64,000 bases of DNA from Candidatus Polarisedimenticolaceae bacterium. Its GTDB lineage: Bacteria > Acidobacteriota > Polarisedimenticolia > Polarisedimenticolales > DASRJG01. The position numbers and the translations under genes were made by a program. This document shows positions 17,171 through 25,940 of the stretch, piece by piece. How positions within the stretch are numbered: position 1 is the first letter of the stretch; every line of letters starts with the position of its first letter. The stretch is taken from positions 54,870 to 118,869 of the forward strand of contig DASUCV010000006.1 in the NCBI GenBank assembly GCA_036275915.1, in the 5' to 3' direction. The notes under the pieces were generated by a model that was given only the letters and a program-made list of their open reading frames with translations, did not search any database and had not been told where the DNA came from.

Positions 17171-18232
17171 CTAGGCGTGCAGCGGGCCGCCGATCCGCTC
17201 GTACGCCATCGTACGGCGCATCGGGACGAAGCCCGCGTCGCGGATCGCGGCGACGATCTCGGGCTCGTTCATGTGATGGACCGTCCCCGCCGCCGAGACG
17301 ACGTTCTCCTCGATCATCGTGCTGCCCATGTCGTTGACGCCGAACGCGAGCGAGGCGGCGCCGACCTTCGGCCCCTGCGTGACCCATGAGGCCTGCAGGT
17401 TGTCGAAGTTGTCGAGGAAGACGCGGGCGACGGCCATCGTGCGGAGGTACTCCGCGGTCGTCGCCTCCTGGCCGCCCAGCTCGGTGTGCCCGGGCTGGAA
17501 GGTCCAGCCGATGAACGCGGTGAAGCCGCCGGTGCGGTCTTGCAGATCGCGGAGCATGCGCAGGTGCTCGATCCGGTCGGCGCGGGACTCGACGTGGCCG
17601 AACATCATCGTCGCGGTCGTGCGCATGCCCATCGCGTGCGCCGTCTCGTGGACCTCGATCCACTCGGCGCTCGAGGCCTTGTTCTTCATGAGCCGCTTGC
17701 GCACCTCGTCGACGAGGATCTCGGCGCCGCCCCCGGGGATCGAGTCGAGGCCGGAGGCGCGCAGGCGCGTCAGCGTCTCCTGGAGCGTCAGCCGCGACGA
17801 GCGGTAGATGTGCACGATCTCCGGCGCCGAGAGCGCATGGAGCCATAGATCGGGGAAACGGGTCTTGAGGCGCGTGAACAGGTCTTCGTAGTACTCGATC
17901 TTCAGCTTCGGGTTGTGGCCGCCCTGGAGGAGGATCTGGTTGCCGCCGAGCGCGTAGGTCTCCTCGACCTTCTTCTCGATCTCCTCGTAGGGAAGGGTCC
18001 AGCCCTCCTCGTGATGCGGTGGACGGTAGAAGGCGCAGAAGCTGCAGAACGCGTTGCAGACGTTCGTGTAGTTCACGTTCCGGTCGATGATGTACGTCAC
18101 GACGCCGTCAGGATGCTTCGCACGGCGGACGAGATCGGCCATCGCGCCGAGGTTCGTCAGGCTCTCGCGCTCGAGGAGGTCGAGCGCCTCGATGGGGGAC
18201 ATTCTGCTTTTTCCTACAATTCTCTCGCTCAT
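17171..18232 (-). CDS. mqnC: Cyclic dehypoxanthinyl futalosine synthase (radical SAM)
   Basis: This 353-residue radical SAM enzyme acts in the futalosine menaquinone pathway, converting dehypoxanthinyl futalosine to its cyclic form. Cys59, Cys63 and Cys66 form the CxxxCxxC cluster motif within NVNYTNVCNAFCSFCAFYR. GGNQILLQGGHNP and LDSIPGGGAE are typical of MqnC and distinguish it from MqnE. I chose the ATG at 18232 (MSERIVGKSRMSP), which has GGGAG about ten bases upstream and gives an N terminus like that of MqnE. The alternative ATG at 18202 has AGGA nine bases upstream. Residues 5-13 are encoded by one arm of the palindromic element at 18195-18285, and the start at 18232 lies in its loop. 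yggU follows directly. Confidence 0.9.
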   Translation of the reverse strand: MSERIVGKSRMSPIEALDLLERESLTNLGAMADLVRRAKHPDGVVTYIIDRNVNYTNVCNAFCSFCAFYRPPHHEEGWTLPYEEIEKKVEETYALGGNQILLQGGHNPKLKIEYYEDLFTRLKTRFPDLWLHALSAPEIVHIYRSSRLTLQETLTRLRASGLDSIPGGGAEILVDEVRKRLMKNKASSAEWIEVHETAHAMGMRTTATMMFGHVESRADRIEHLRMLRDLQDRTGGFTAFIGWTFQPGHTELGGQEATTAEYLRTMAVARVFLDNFDNLQASWVTQGPKVGAASLAFGVNDMGSTMIEENVVSAAGTVHHMNEPEIVAAIRDAGFVPMRRTMAYERIGGPLHA

Positions 18233-18285
18233 GATTCCATCACTCCCGCGCACGAGAGCATTGTAGGAAAAAGCAGAATGTCCCC
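18195..18285. repeat. GGGGACATT-type palindromic element, copy 3, overlapping the mqnC start
   Basis: Arms 18195-18220 and 18260-18285 are 26-bp perfect inverted repeats starting GGGGACATTCTGCTTTTTCC. After one mismatch the stem continues for six more base pairs (18222-18227 with 18253-18258), leaving a 25-base loop. The outer 20 bases are identical to copy 1 at 10011-10092. On the minus strand, the loop holds GGGAG and the ATG of mqnC. The left arm is translated as part of MqnC. The right arm ends two bases before the mqnA stop codon (18288-18290). Confidence 0.86.
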
Positions 18286-18287
18286 AT

Positions 18288-19097
18288 TTAGCGGCATGCC
18301 GTCGGCAAAAACGCCGCGATGCGGATCTCGGGCGCGCGGTCGATGAGGCCCAGGCGCGCGGACGACGCGAGGAACCGGTTGAGCGCCGTCAGCTCGGGGC
18401 CGCCGAAACGGTAGCGCATCGCTTCGGTGAGGTAGCGAAAGGCCGTCTCGGGATCGCGCCGCCCGTTCCAGGTGTAATCGTCGGCGATCGCCGCGAGCTC
18501 CGCGTGCGCCGAGCGCCGGCTCTCGTGGAGCGCCGTGTAGAGATCGCGATCGAGAGCGCCCATCCGGACGGCCCACACCGCAAAGACGAAGGGGAGGCCG
18601 GTCGCCTGCGTCCAGGCGCCGCCGAGGTCGAACGATCGCGTGCCGGGCGGCAGCGGCGTGAAGAGCGCTTTGTCGCCGATCCTCACCACCGCGTCGTGCT
18701 CCGTGAGCGCCAGCTCGAGATCGCGCGGGCCGGGCCCGAAGCGCGGCGAGATGCCCCACGCGTCGGCCGCGAGGACCTGGACCAAGGCGTTCGAGGTCCT
18801 CGACTCCGGATCGAGCGCCACCGTGCGGATCTCGTCGAGCGGCTTCTTCGAGACGAGGAGCACCGAGCGGCAGTCGCCGTAGCTCCCGATCGCGATGCCG
18901 GGAACGACGGCGAGATCGGGGATGCGGGCCAGCTCGATGACCGGGAGGAGCGCCACGTCGAGCTCGCCGGCCTCGAGGCGCGTCGAGAGCACCGAGGGGA
19001 CGTCGTACGAGAGCGCGTAGCGCGGGTCGGCGGCCTGCTCGAGGCCGAAAACGAGCGGGCGCGTGTTCAGGTACGAAACCGCGCCGATGCGGATCAT
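18288..19097 (-). CDS. mqnA: Chorismate dehydratase of the futalosine pathway
   Basis: This 269-residue protein matches MqnA, which dehydrates chorismate to 3-[(1-carboxyvinyl)oxy]benzoate, the first step of the futalosine menaquinone route. It has the periplasmic-binding-protein-like fold of the family: IGAVSYLNTRPLVFGLEQ at the start, LDVALLPVIELARIPDL near residue 65, and SRTSNALVQVLAA near residue 115. The ATG at 19097 overlaps the mqnE stop (ATGA). A much longer open frame continues upstream in another phase of mqnE and is not real. The stop lies two bases past the palindromic element. Confidence 0.93.
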   Translation of the reverse strand: MIRIGAVSYLNTRPLVFGLEQAADPRYALSYDVPSVLSTRLEAGELDVALLPVIELARIPDLAVVPGIAIGSYGDCRSVLLVSKKPLDEIRTVALDPESRTSNALVQVLAADAWGISPRFGPGPRDLELALTEHDAVVRIGDKALFTPLPPGTRSFDLGGAWTQATGLPFVFAVWAVRMGALDRDLYTALHESRRSAHAELAAIADDYTWNGRRDPETAFRYLTEAMRYRFGGPELTALNRFLASSARLGLIDRAPEIRIAAFLPTACR

Positions 19098-20221
19098 GCG
19101 AGCGCCGGCTCCTCGAACCGCTGGAGCACGTTGTAGACCGAGTCGCGCTGGACCGGCACGCACCCCGCGTCGCGGATCAGGCGGCAGAGGGCGGCGACCG
19201 TGAGGCCGACCGGCGTCTTGGCGCCCGCCATGTGGACGATCTTCTCCTCGTGAATCGTGCCGTCGATGTCGTCCGCGCCCATCGCGAGGCCGACCTGCGC
19301 GATCCGCGGCGAGATCATGATCCAGTACGCCTTCACGTGGTCGAAGTTGTCGAGCATGAGGCGCGACACCGCGATCGTGAGGAGGTCGTCGAACCCCGTG
19401 GGACCCGGGAGGTGCGCGATCTGCGTGTTCTCCGGGTGGAACGCGAGCGGGATGAAGCACATGAACCCGCCGGTCTCGTCCTGGAGCGCGCGGAGCCGGC
19501 AGAGGTGCTCGACCCTCTCCTCGATCGTCTCGACGTGGCCGTAGAGCATCGTCGCGTTCGAGCGGAGGCCGTGCGCATGCGCGGTGCGGGCGACCTCGAG
19601 CCAGCGCTCGGCGGAGATCTTCTTGGGGTACAGCTCCCGTCGCACGCGCTCGACCAGGACCTCGGCACCGCCGCCGGGGAGCGAGTCGACACCGGCCGCC
19701 TTGAAGTCGTCGATCACGCGGTCGAGATCCTTCTTGAACCGCTTCGCGAAGAAGTCGTACTCGGCGCAGGTGAACGCCTTGACGTGCATCCCGGGCTTCA
19801 GCTCGTGGATGCCGCGGACGAGATCGAGGTAGAACTCGTACGGATAGTCCGGGTTGTGGCCGCCGACGATGTGGACCTCGGTGATCGCGTCGCTCAGGTT
19901 CGACCTCACCTCGCCGAGCGCCCGGTCGAGGTCCCACGTCCAGCCCTGCTCCTTGTGCTTGTACGGGCGGTAGAACCCGCAGAACTTGCAGTCGACCGTG
20001 CAGACGTTCGTCGGGTTCAGGTGCATGTTGCGCACGAAGTAGGCGGCGTTGCCGTTCTTCTTCGTGCGCACGACGTTCGCCAAGGCGCCGGCCGGCATGA
20101 GCGCGCGGGAGCGGAAGAGCGCGACCCCGTCGTCGAACGAGAGGCGCTCGCCCGCCATGACCTTGTCGTGGATCGCGCTGAGGCCGGCGGCCGACGCGAG
20201 CGACTCGAGAACTTGCGACAT
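19094..20221 (-). CDS. mqnE: Aminofutalosine synthase (radical SAM)
   Basis: This 375-residue radical SAM enzyme joins the MqnA product to S-adenosylmethionine to give aminofutalosine. Cys74, Cys78 and Cys81 form CxxxCxxC in LNPTNVCTVDCKFCGFYRP. AITEVHIVGGHNPDYPYEFY and VDSLPGGGAEVLVERVR are typical of MqnE. The ATG at 20221 is preceded by GGGAGGCGGC, a strong ribosome-binding site, and by a TATAAT hexamer on the minus strand at 20246-20251. It heads the cluster mqnE-mqnA-mqnC-yggU-GT2. mqnB and mqnD, needed to complete the early pathway, are not in this window. Confidence 0.93.
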   Translation of the reverse strand: MSQVLESLASAAGLSAIHDKVMAGERLSFDDGVALFRSRALMPAGALANVVRTKKNGNAAYFVRNMHLNPTNVCTVDCKFCGFYRPYKHKEQGWTWDLDRALGEVRSNLSDAITEVHIVGGHNPDYPYEFYLDLVRGIHELKPGMHVKAFTCAEYDFFAKRFKKDLDRVIDDFKAAGVDSLPGGGAEVLVERVRRELYPKKISAERWLEVARTAHAHGLRSNATMLYGHVETIEERVEHLCRLRALQDETGGFMCFIPLAFHPENTQIAHLPGPTGFDDLLTIAVSRLMLDNFDHVKAYWIMISPRIAQVGLAMGADDIDGTIHEEKIVHMAGAKTPVGLTVAALCRLIRDAGCVPVQRDSVYNVLQRFEEPALA

Positions 20222-20245
20222 GCCGCCTCCCGAACGTGAAGCGGA

Positions 20246-20251
20246 ATTATA
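20246..20251 (-). promoter_or_regulatory. Possible -10 hexamer (TATAAT) for the mqn cluster
   Basis: On the minus strand TATAAT lies 24 bases before the mqnE ATG. Together with the plus-strand hexamer ten bases away, it suggests a compact divergent promoter region. No clear -35 element is visible. Confidence 0.4.
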
Positions 20252-20260
20252 GCGCCCCCG

Positions 20261-20266
20261 TATAAT
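20261..20266 (+). promoter_or_regulatory. Possible -10 hexamer (TATAAT) for the hydrolase-patatin pair
   Basis: TATAAT ends seven bases before the TTG start codon at 20274. If it is used, transcription would begin at or next to the start codon, giving a leaderless mRNA, in line with the absence of a ribosome-binding site there. Confidence 0.4.
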
Positions 20267-20273
20267 CCCGCCG

Positions 20274-20981
20274 TTGATCCCCGCCCCGAGGTCTCTCGTC
20301 CTCCCCGTCTCGGAAGCCGCCGCCACGCTGTGGGACGCCGGCCGGCCCTCCGGCGTCGTCCTCGTCCACGGCCTCCTCGGCCGGCGCACGATGCACGAGA
20401 TCGTGGCGATCGCGGAGCTGCTGGCCGAGCGGCACGACGTCCTCGCGCTCGACGTCCGCGGCCACGGCGAGACCCCCGGGCGCTTCACGTGGGGACGGGA
20501 GGAGTGGCGCGAGGTCGCGGCAGGGGTCGATCACCTCGCCGCGACCGGGCGGCGGGTCGCGGTGGTCGGTTTTTCGTTCGGGGGGTTCCACGCCGTGAGG
20601 GCCGCGGCACACGGGGCGCCGATCGAGCGGCTCGCCCTCATCGGCGCTCCGGCCGATCTTCGCGTCCTCGATCACTTCCCCCTCGGGCCGAAGCTCTGGC
20701 GGCACCTTCCGGCGATGCGCGGACGCGGGCGAAGACGCCTGAGCGCGGAGATTCCGCGCCGGAGCAGCCTCCGGGACGACGAGCTCGCCCGGGTCAAGAT
20801 CCCGGTGCTCGTCGTGCACGGAGAAGGGGACTGGCTCATCTCCGAGCGGCATGCAAGGCGCCTCGCGGGGGCGCTCTCCGCGTCGAAGCGATTGGATATT
20901 CCCGGCGGCTTCCACGGCGAGTATCTTGTGCACTCGCACGGCCGCGAGCTGGCCGAGGCGCTGAGGGAGTTCCTGGGATGA
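20274..20981 (+). CDS. Alpha/beta hydrolase (lysophospholipase-like)
   Basis: This 235-residue hydrolase has VVLVHGLLGRRTMHEIV near residue 27, nucleophile elbow GFSFGGF near residue 98, an Asp segment PVLVVHGEGDWLIS, and a late His in IPGGFHGEYL. The fold is that of small serine esterases or lysophospholipases. The start is a TTG at 20274 with no ribosome-binding site; a TATAAT hexamer sits just upstream, so the transcript may be leaderless. The stop overlaps the ATG of the patatin gene (ATGA), so a lipase-like protein and an outer-membrane phospholipase are made together. Confidence 0.8.
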   Translation: MIPAPRSLVLPVSEAAATLWDAGRPSGVVLVHGLLGRRTMHEIVAIAELLAERHDVLALDVRGHGETPGRFTWGREEWREVAAGVDHLAATGRRVAVVGFSFGGFHAVRAAAHGAPIERLALIGAPADLRVLDHFPLGPKLWRHLPAMRGRGRRRLSAEIPRRSSLRDDELARVKIPVLVVHGEGDWLISERHARRLAGALSASKRLDIPGGFHGEYLVHSHGRELAEALREFLG

Positions 20982-23182
20982 GACGCTCGATCCTCGCGGC
21001 GCTCGCCGCATGCGCCGTGTTCTCGAACGGGATCGCCGACGAGCCTCCCGCCCATCGCCCCAAGGTCGTTCTCGTCCTCTCCGGCGGCGGCGCGCGCGGG
21101 AGCGCGCACATCGGCGTCCTCAAGGTCCTCGAGGAATACCACGTCCCCGTCGACATGATCGTCGGCACGAGCATGGGCTCGATCGTCGGCGGCCTCTACG
21201 CGTCGGGCTGGACCTCGAAGGAGATCGAAGACCAGATCATCACGATCAACTGGGGCGGGGTCTTCAACGACCGCCTCACCCGGCAAGAGATGACCTTCCG
21301 CCGCAAGGACGAGCAGTCGCGCTTCCTCATTCCGATCAAGCTCCGGTTCCGCGACTGGAAGCCGTACATCCCTCCCGCGGTCATCGGCGGTCAGAACCTC
21401 GAGCTGCTCTTCCAGGGGCTCGAGATCCAGACGACCGGCGAGCGCGACTTCGACAAGCTGCCGATCCCGTATCGCGCCGTCGCGTCCGATCTCGCCACCG
21501 GCAAGGCGGTCGTGCTCGGGAGCGGCTCGCTCTCCGACGCGATGCGCGCGAGCATGGCGCTGCCGGGGATCTTTCCGCCGATCATCCTCGACGGCCGCGA
21601 GCTCTCCGACGGCGGCATGGCGGCGAATTTCCCCGTCCGCATCGCGCGCGCGCTCGGCGCCGACGTGGTGATCGGCGTCGACATCACGAGCCCCCTCCGC
21701 AAGAAAGAAGAGCTGGGGAACATCCTCACCCGCATCGACCAGGTCACGGGCCTCCTCACGAACGCCAACAAAGAAGCCGACATGGCGGCGGTGAAGCCTC
21801 AGGACATCATCCTCGTCCCCGAGCTGAGCGACATCTCGTTCTCCGACTTCGACAAGGCGGAGGAGACGATCGGCCGCGGCGAGAACGCGGCTCACGAGGC
21901 CGAAGCGCGCCTCCGGGCGCTCGCGGTGTCCGACGAGGAGTGGCAAGCGTACGTGGCGAAGCACCACAAGCGCCCCGCCGCCGACCTGGTCGTCGACAAG
22001 GTCGTCATCAAGAACACCGGTCCGCTGAACGACGCGATCGTCGAACGGCGAATCAAGATACCGACCGGCGTCCCGCTCGATCAGCCGGCTCTGGAGAAGC
22101 AGATCCAGTACCTCTACGGGATGGACGTCTTCGGCCCGATCGGCCACACATTCGACCGCACCGACGAAACCGGCACGCTCACGATCGACGTCCCCCCGAA
22201 GCCGTACAGCCGGAACAGCCTCCAGTTCGGCGGCTTCATGGCTTCCGACTTCGCGGGAGACTTCCAGTTCGATCTCATCGCCAGCCACATCTTCAACCCG
22301 TTCAACCGCAGCGGCGGCGAGTGGCGGAACATCCTCCAGTTCGGGACGAACACGCTCGTCTCGACCGAGTACTACCAGCCGCTCGAGCCGAGCCTCGCGT
22401 GGGTCTTCGATGGAAAGGCCGGGTACCGCCGCGACATCGCCAACTTCTACACCGACCAAGGGGACGCGGTCGCCCAGTACGTGTTCGAGACGACCAACAT
22501 CGGAGCGGGTTTCGGGCGCGTGCTCGGGCGATGGGGCGAGCTCTCCGCCGGAGCGTTCCGGGATTGGGGCCAGGGGCGGCGGCGCATCGGGGACGACGTC
22601 TTTCCGGCGGTGAGCACCGACGACGCCGGATTCGAGGCGCAGTTCCGCGTCGACACGCTCGACACGATCACCTGGCCGCGCCAGGGCACGCACCTGAACG
22701 CGCTCTACCGGCGCTCCCTCGAGGGGATGGGCGCGCAGGAGACCGGCGATTTCGTCAAGGCGGACGCCCTGCAGGTGTTCGAGCTCGGAAGGAACATCAT
22801 CTCCATCGGGGCGGAGATAAGCGATCTCGTGAACGGCGCCGTGACCTACGACAACGCCTACGAGCTCGGCGGCCTGTTCCGTCTTTCCGGGTTGCAGCCG
22901 AACCAGCTCGTCGGGTCGCGCGGAGGGATCGCGCGGCTCATGTACTACCGCGAGCTGACGAGGTTCAGCCTCGGCTCCCTGACGCAGCGCATGTACGCCG
23001 GCGTGTCGGCGGAGGCCGGAAACGTTTACGTCGAGGGTGACCCGGTGACCGTGAAGTCGCTCCGGACCGCCGGCTCGCTCTTCATCGGCGCCGACACCGT
23101 GCTCGGTCCGGCATACATCGGTTACGGGCGCGAGCAGAGCGGCCAGAACGCCGCGTATCTGATCATCGGGCAAAGGTTCTGA
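20978..23182 (+). CDS. Patatin-POTRA-beta-barrel protein, PlpD-like (type Vd secretion)
   Basis: This 734-residue protein begins with a signal peptide (residues 1-20). A patatin phospholipase domain (about 28-320) contains the oxyanion loop GGGARG, the nucleophile motif GTSMGS with Ser65, and SDGGM near residue 211 for the catalytic Asp. A POTRA-like segment follows (VVIKNTGPLNDAIVERRIKI). The last 330 residues are a beta-barrel of the Omp85 type ending in the aromatic C terminus LIIGQRF. This is the PlpD arrangement, in which the barrel anchors or secretes the lipase. The start ATG overlaps the hydrolase stop (ATGA). Confidence 0.9.
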   Translation: MRRSILAALAACAVFSNGIADEPPAHRPKVVLVLSGGGARGSAHIGVLKVLEEYHVPVDMIVGTSMGSIVGGLYASGWTSKEIEDQIITINWGGVFNDRLTRQEMTFRRKDEQSRFLIPIKLRFRDWKPYIPPAVIGGQNLELLFQGLEIQTTGERDFDKLPIPYRAVASDLATGKAVVLGSGSLSDAMRASMALPGIFPPIILDGRELSDGGMAANFPVRIARALGADVVIGVDITSPLRKKEELGNILTRIDQVTGLLTNANKEADMAAVKPQDIILVPELSDISFSDFDKAEETIGRGENAAHEAEARLRALAVSDEEWQAYVAKHHKRPAADLVVDKVVIKNTGPLNDAIVERRIKIPTGVPLDQPALEKQIQYLYGMDVFGPIGHTFDRTDETGTLTIDVPPKPYSRNSLQFGGFMASDFAGDFQFDLIASHIFNPFNRSGGEWRNILQFGTNTLVSTEYYQPLEPSLAWVFDGKAGYRRDIANFYTDQGDAVAQYVFETTNIGAGFGRVLGRWGELSAGAFRDWGQGRRRIGDDVFPAVSTDDAGFEAQFRVDTLDTITWPRQGTHLNALYRRSLEGMGAQETGDFVKADALQVFELGRNIISIGAEISDLVNGAVTYDNAYELGGLFRLSGLQPNQLVGSRGGIARLMYYRELTRFSLGSLTQRMYAGVSAEAGNVYVEGDPVTVKSLRTAGSLFIGADTVLGPAYIGYGREQSGQNAAYLIIGQRF

Positions 23183-23240
23183 CGATCGGGGGTTGCCTGC
23201 CCCCTCCTGGCCGCGTATAACCGCCTCAAGGGGCGTCCCC

Positions 23241-24424
23241 ATGATCGTCCGTGCGCTCGCAGTGGGATGCGCGCTTTTCGTGGCAGTGCCGGCCGCCGCG
23301 ACCCTCTCGATCGTCAAGACCTGTCCGCCGGATCGAGTCGAAGCCGGCACAGGGTTCGCCTACACGATCACGGTCACGAACGGAGGCACCGCCGCCGTGT
23401 CGTTCCATCTCCATGATGCGCTGCCTGACGAAGTCCTCTTCGAAAACCTCTTCGTGAACGGAGACTTCCCCGGCCCCGAAACGGTCTGCCAGCTTCCGAC
23501 CTACGAGTCGAACGACGCGCCGATCGAGTGCGACTACTCCGGCCTGGCTCCGGGAGCTACCGTCGAATTCACCGTCAGCTCATTACTTCAATATTGTCTC
23601 CCGGGTGGGACCACCGTCACGAATTCAGCGACGGCCACGGCGCCGGGGGACTCCTCGGTCTCGTCGCAGTGCGGCTTCTCGACGATCGAGCAGAGTGATC
23701 CCTTGTGCAACGATTTCAACGCGTGCACCGACTACGACCAGTGCTACGACGGCTATTGCGTAGGTCAACCGATCAACGGCTGCCCTGCACGGCGGCGGCT
23801 TGCGATCCGATCACAGGTTGCTACCAAGCGAACGTCCCAGCGGGCACCGCGTGTCCGGCCTCGGGGACGTGCGTCGTGGGCGGCGTCTGCGACGGCGCCG
23901 GGAGCTGCGCTCCGGTGAGCGTCTGCGACGACGGCAATCCCTGCACCGACGACGTGACCGACTACCAGAACGCCTGCGCCTGCACTCATACCCCGAAAGC
24001 GGCGGGGACGGCGTGCAGCGACGCGAGCAATTGCACGTCGGGGGATGCGTGCGACGGCGCCGGCCACTGCGTCGGCGCGCCGGTGGGCGTCGTGCCGGGG
24101 GACGTCGGCAACACCGTCTACATCGTCAAGTGGGGAAACAACTTCGCCGCGATCCGGTGGGTCCCCATCGCGCACGCCGATTACTACCAGGTGGTGCGCG
24201 GCCAGCTGTCGGGACTCCCGGTCGGGCCCGGCGGCCTCGATGAAGACTGCATCCGCCCGGCGCAGTACGGCCAAGAAGGTGACGACCTCGACATCCCTCC
24301 GGTGGGAACAGGGGTTTGGTACCTCGTGCGCGGCGTGAACGCCTGCGCCGGTCCCGGTCCTTGGGGCTTCCAAGGAGATCACGGCGCGCCCGGAGCGCCG
24401 CGCATCACCTCGTCCTGCCCGTAA
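23241..24424 (+). pseudogene. Secreted Cys-rich protein with DUF11-like domain, disrupted by a frameshift
   Basis: The first frame (from ATG 23241) encodes a signal peptide and a DUF11-like beta domain (VKTCPPDRVEAGTGFAYTI), then Cys-rich units like NDFNACTDYDQCYDGYC. Near 23785 the frame is lost; the continuation lies in another frame, where Cys-rich repeats resume (CDPITGCYQANVPAGTACP, CDDGNPCTDDVTDYQNACAC). The gene ends at 24424 with a domain starting VYIVKWGNNFAAIRW and closing ITSSCP. Both parts clearly belong to one gene of about 394 residues. A real mutation and a one-base sequence error cannot be told apart here. The C-terminal domain resembles that of the M1 peptidase at 53950. No known enzyme function. 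Confidence 0.72.
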
Positions 24425-24475
24425 CGACCTCTCGTCCCGAGTGCTACCCTGCCTCCCTCGACGGAGGACCATCCG

Positions 24476-25927
24476 ATGTGCGGGTTCATCGGCGTCATCG
24501 GTGCGGACGACGCGGTCCGTGAGATCTACGACGGACTGGTCGCGATCCAGCACCGCGGCCAAGACGCGGCGGGGATCATCACGTACGACGGCGGCCGGTT
24601 CCACGTCAAGAAGGGCGAAGGGCTGGTCCGCGACATCTTCACCGCCGCGAACGTCGATCGTCTGAAAGGCAACCTCGGCCTCGGCCACGTCCGCTACCCC
24701 ACGGTCGGGTCCGGCGGAGGCGAGGACGCGCAGCCGTTCACGGTGAACTTCCCGTTCGGCATCGCGATGGCCCACAACGGCAACGTCGCCAACTACGAAG
24801 AGCTCCGCGGCGACCTCGAGCACGACTCGCTCCGCGTCCTCTACTCCGGCTGCGACGTCGAGGTGATCTTGAACGTCTTCGCCGGCGCCCTCGCGCGCTC
24901 GGCGAACGGCATCTTCACCACCGCCGCGTACCACGCCGCCGTCAAAGAGGTCTACCGCACCGTCCGCGGCGCCTACAGCGTCGTCGGCTTCATCGCCGGC
25001 CACGGCCTCTTCGCCTTCCGCGACCCGTACGGGATCAAGCCGATCGCCGTCGGAAGACGCGCCACGCAAGGGGGCTACGCCTACGCCGTCGCCTCCGAGA
25101 GCGTCGTGCTCTCCACGACCGACTTCGAGCTGATCCCTGGCTGCGCCCCCGGCGAGGCGCTCTTCATCGACCTCGAGGGCACGATGAGCCGCGAGCAGGT
25201 CGCGGAGCCGCGCCATCACCCGTGCGTCTTCGAGTTCGTCTACTTCGCGCGCCCCGACTCGTACCTCGAGGGGATCTCGGTCTACGAGGCCCGCATCCGG
25301 ATGGGCGAGCGCCTCGCCAAGGTCTTCATCGACGAAGGCCACACCGCCGACGTCGTCGTCCCGATCCCGGACTCCGCGCGTACCGCCGCGCTTTCGATGG
25401 CGCAAGCGCTGAAGGTCCCGTATCGGGAAGGGCTCGTCAAGAACCGCTACGTCGGCCGCACCTTCATCATGCCGTCGGACGGCGAGCGCAAGCGCTCGCT
25501 CCGCCACAAGCTGAACGCCATCGGGGAAGAGTTCAGGGGCAAGGACGTCCTCCTCGTCGACGACTCGATCGTGCGCGGCCACACGAGCAAGCAGATCGTG
25601 CAACTCGTCCGCCAGGCCGGCGCCCGGCGCGTCCTCTTCGCCTCGATGTCGCCGCCGCTCATCCACCCCTGCGTCTACGGGATCGACATGAGCACGCGCC
25701 GCGAGTTCATCGCGCGCGACCGGACGCACGCCGAGGTCGCGCACGAGATCGGCGCAGATGCCGTCATCTATCAGACGCTCGACGATCTCGTCGGTGCCGT
25801 CATCGAGAAGAACCCCGAGATCCCGCGCATGTGCACCGCGTGCTTCTCGGGCGATTACCCGACCGGCGACATCACGTCGTCGATGCTCCTCCAGATCGAG
25901 CACGAGCGGATCGCGCAGGAGCACTGA
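24476..25927 (+). CDS. purF: Amidophosphoribosyltransferase
   Basis: This 483-residue enzyme makes 5-phosphoribosylamine from PRPP and glutamine, the first step of purine synthesis. The mature N-terminal nucleophile is Cys2 (MCGFIGVIG). Glutaminase motifs include QHRGQDAAGI and GHVRYPT. The PRPP-binding loop reads DVLLVDDSIVRGHTSKQI near residue 363. The Cys-rich C-terminal ending (MCTACFSGDYPTGD) is like that of iron-sulfur-type PurF proteins; no propeptide precedes Cys2, unlike the Bacillus enzyme. It stands alone and not in a pur operon. Confidence 0.95.
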   Translation: MCGFIGVIGADDAVREIYDGLVAIQHRGQDAAGIITYDGGRFHVKKGEGLVRDIFTAANVDRLKGNLGLGHVRYPTVGSGGGEDAQPFTVNFPFGIAMAHNGNVANYEELRGDLEHDSLRVLYSGCDVEVILNVFAGALARSANGIFTTAAYHAAVKEVYRTVRGAYSVVGFIAGHGLFAFRDPYGIKPIAVGRRATQGGYAYAVASESVVLSTTDFELIPGCAPGEALFIDLEGTMSREQVAEPRHHPCVFEFVYFARPDSYLEGISVYEARIRMGERLAKVFIDEGHTADVVVPIPDSARTAALSMAQALKVPYREGLVKNRYVGRTFIMPSDGERKRSLRHKLNAIGEEFRGKDVLLVDDSIVRGHTSKQIVQLVRQAGARRVLFASMSPPLIHPCVYGIDMSTRREFIARDRTHAEVAHEIGADAVIYQTLDDLVGAVIEKNPEIPRMCTACFSGDYPTGDITSSMLLQIEHERIAQEH

Positions 25928-25940
25928 GCGGCCAAGTGCG

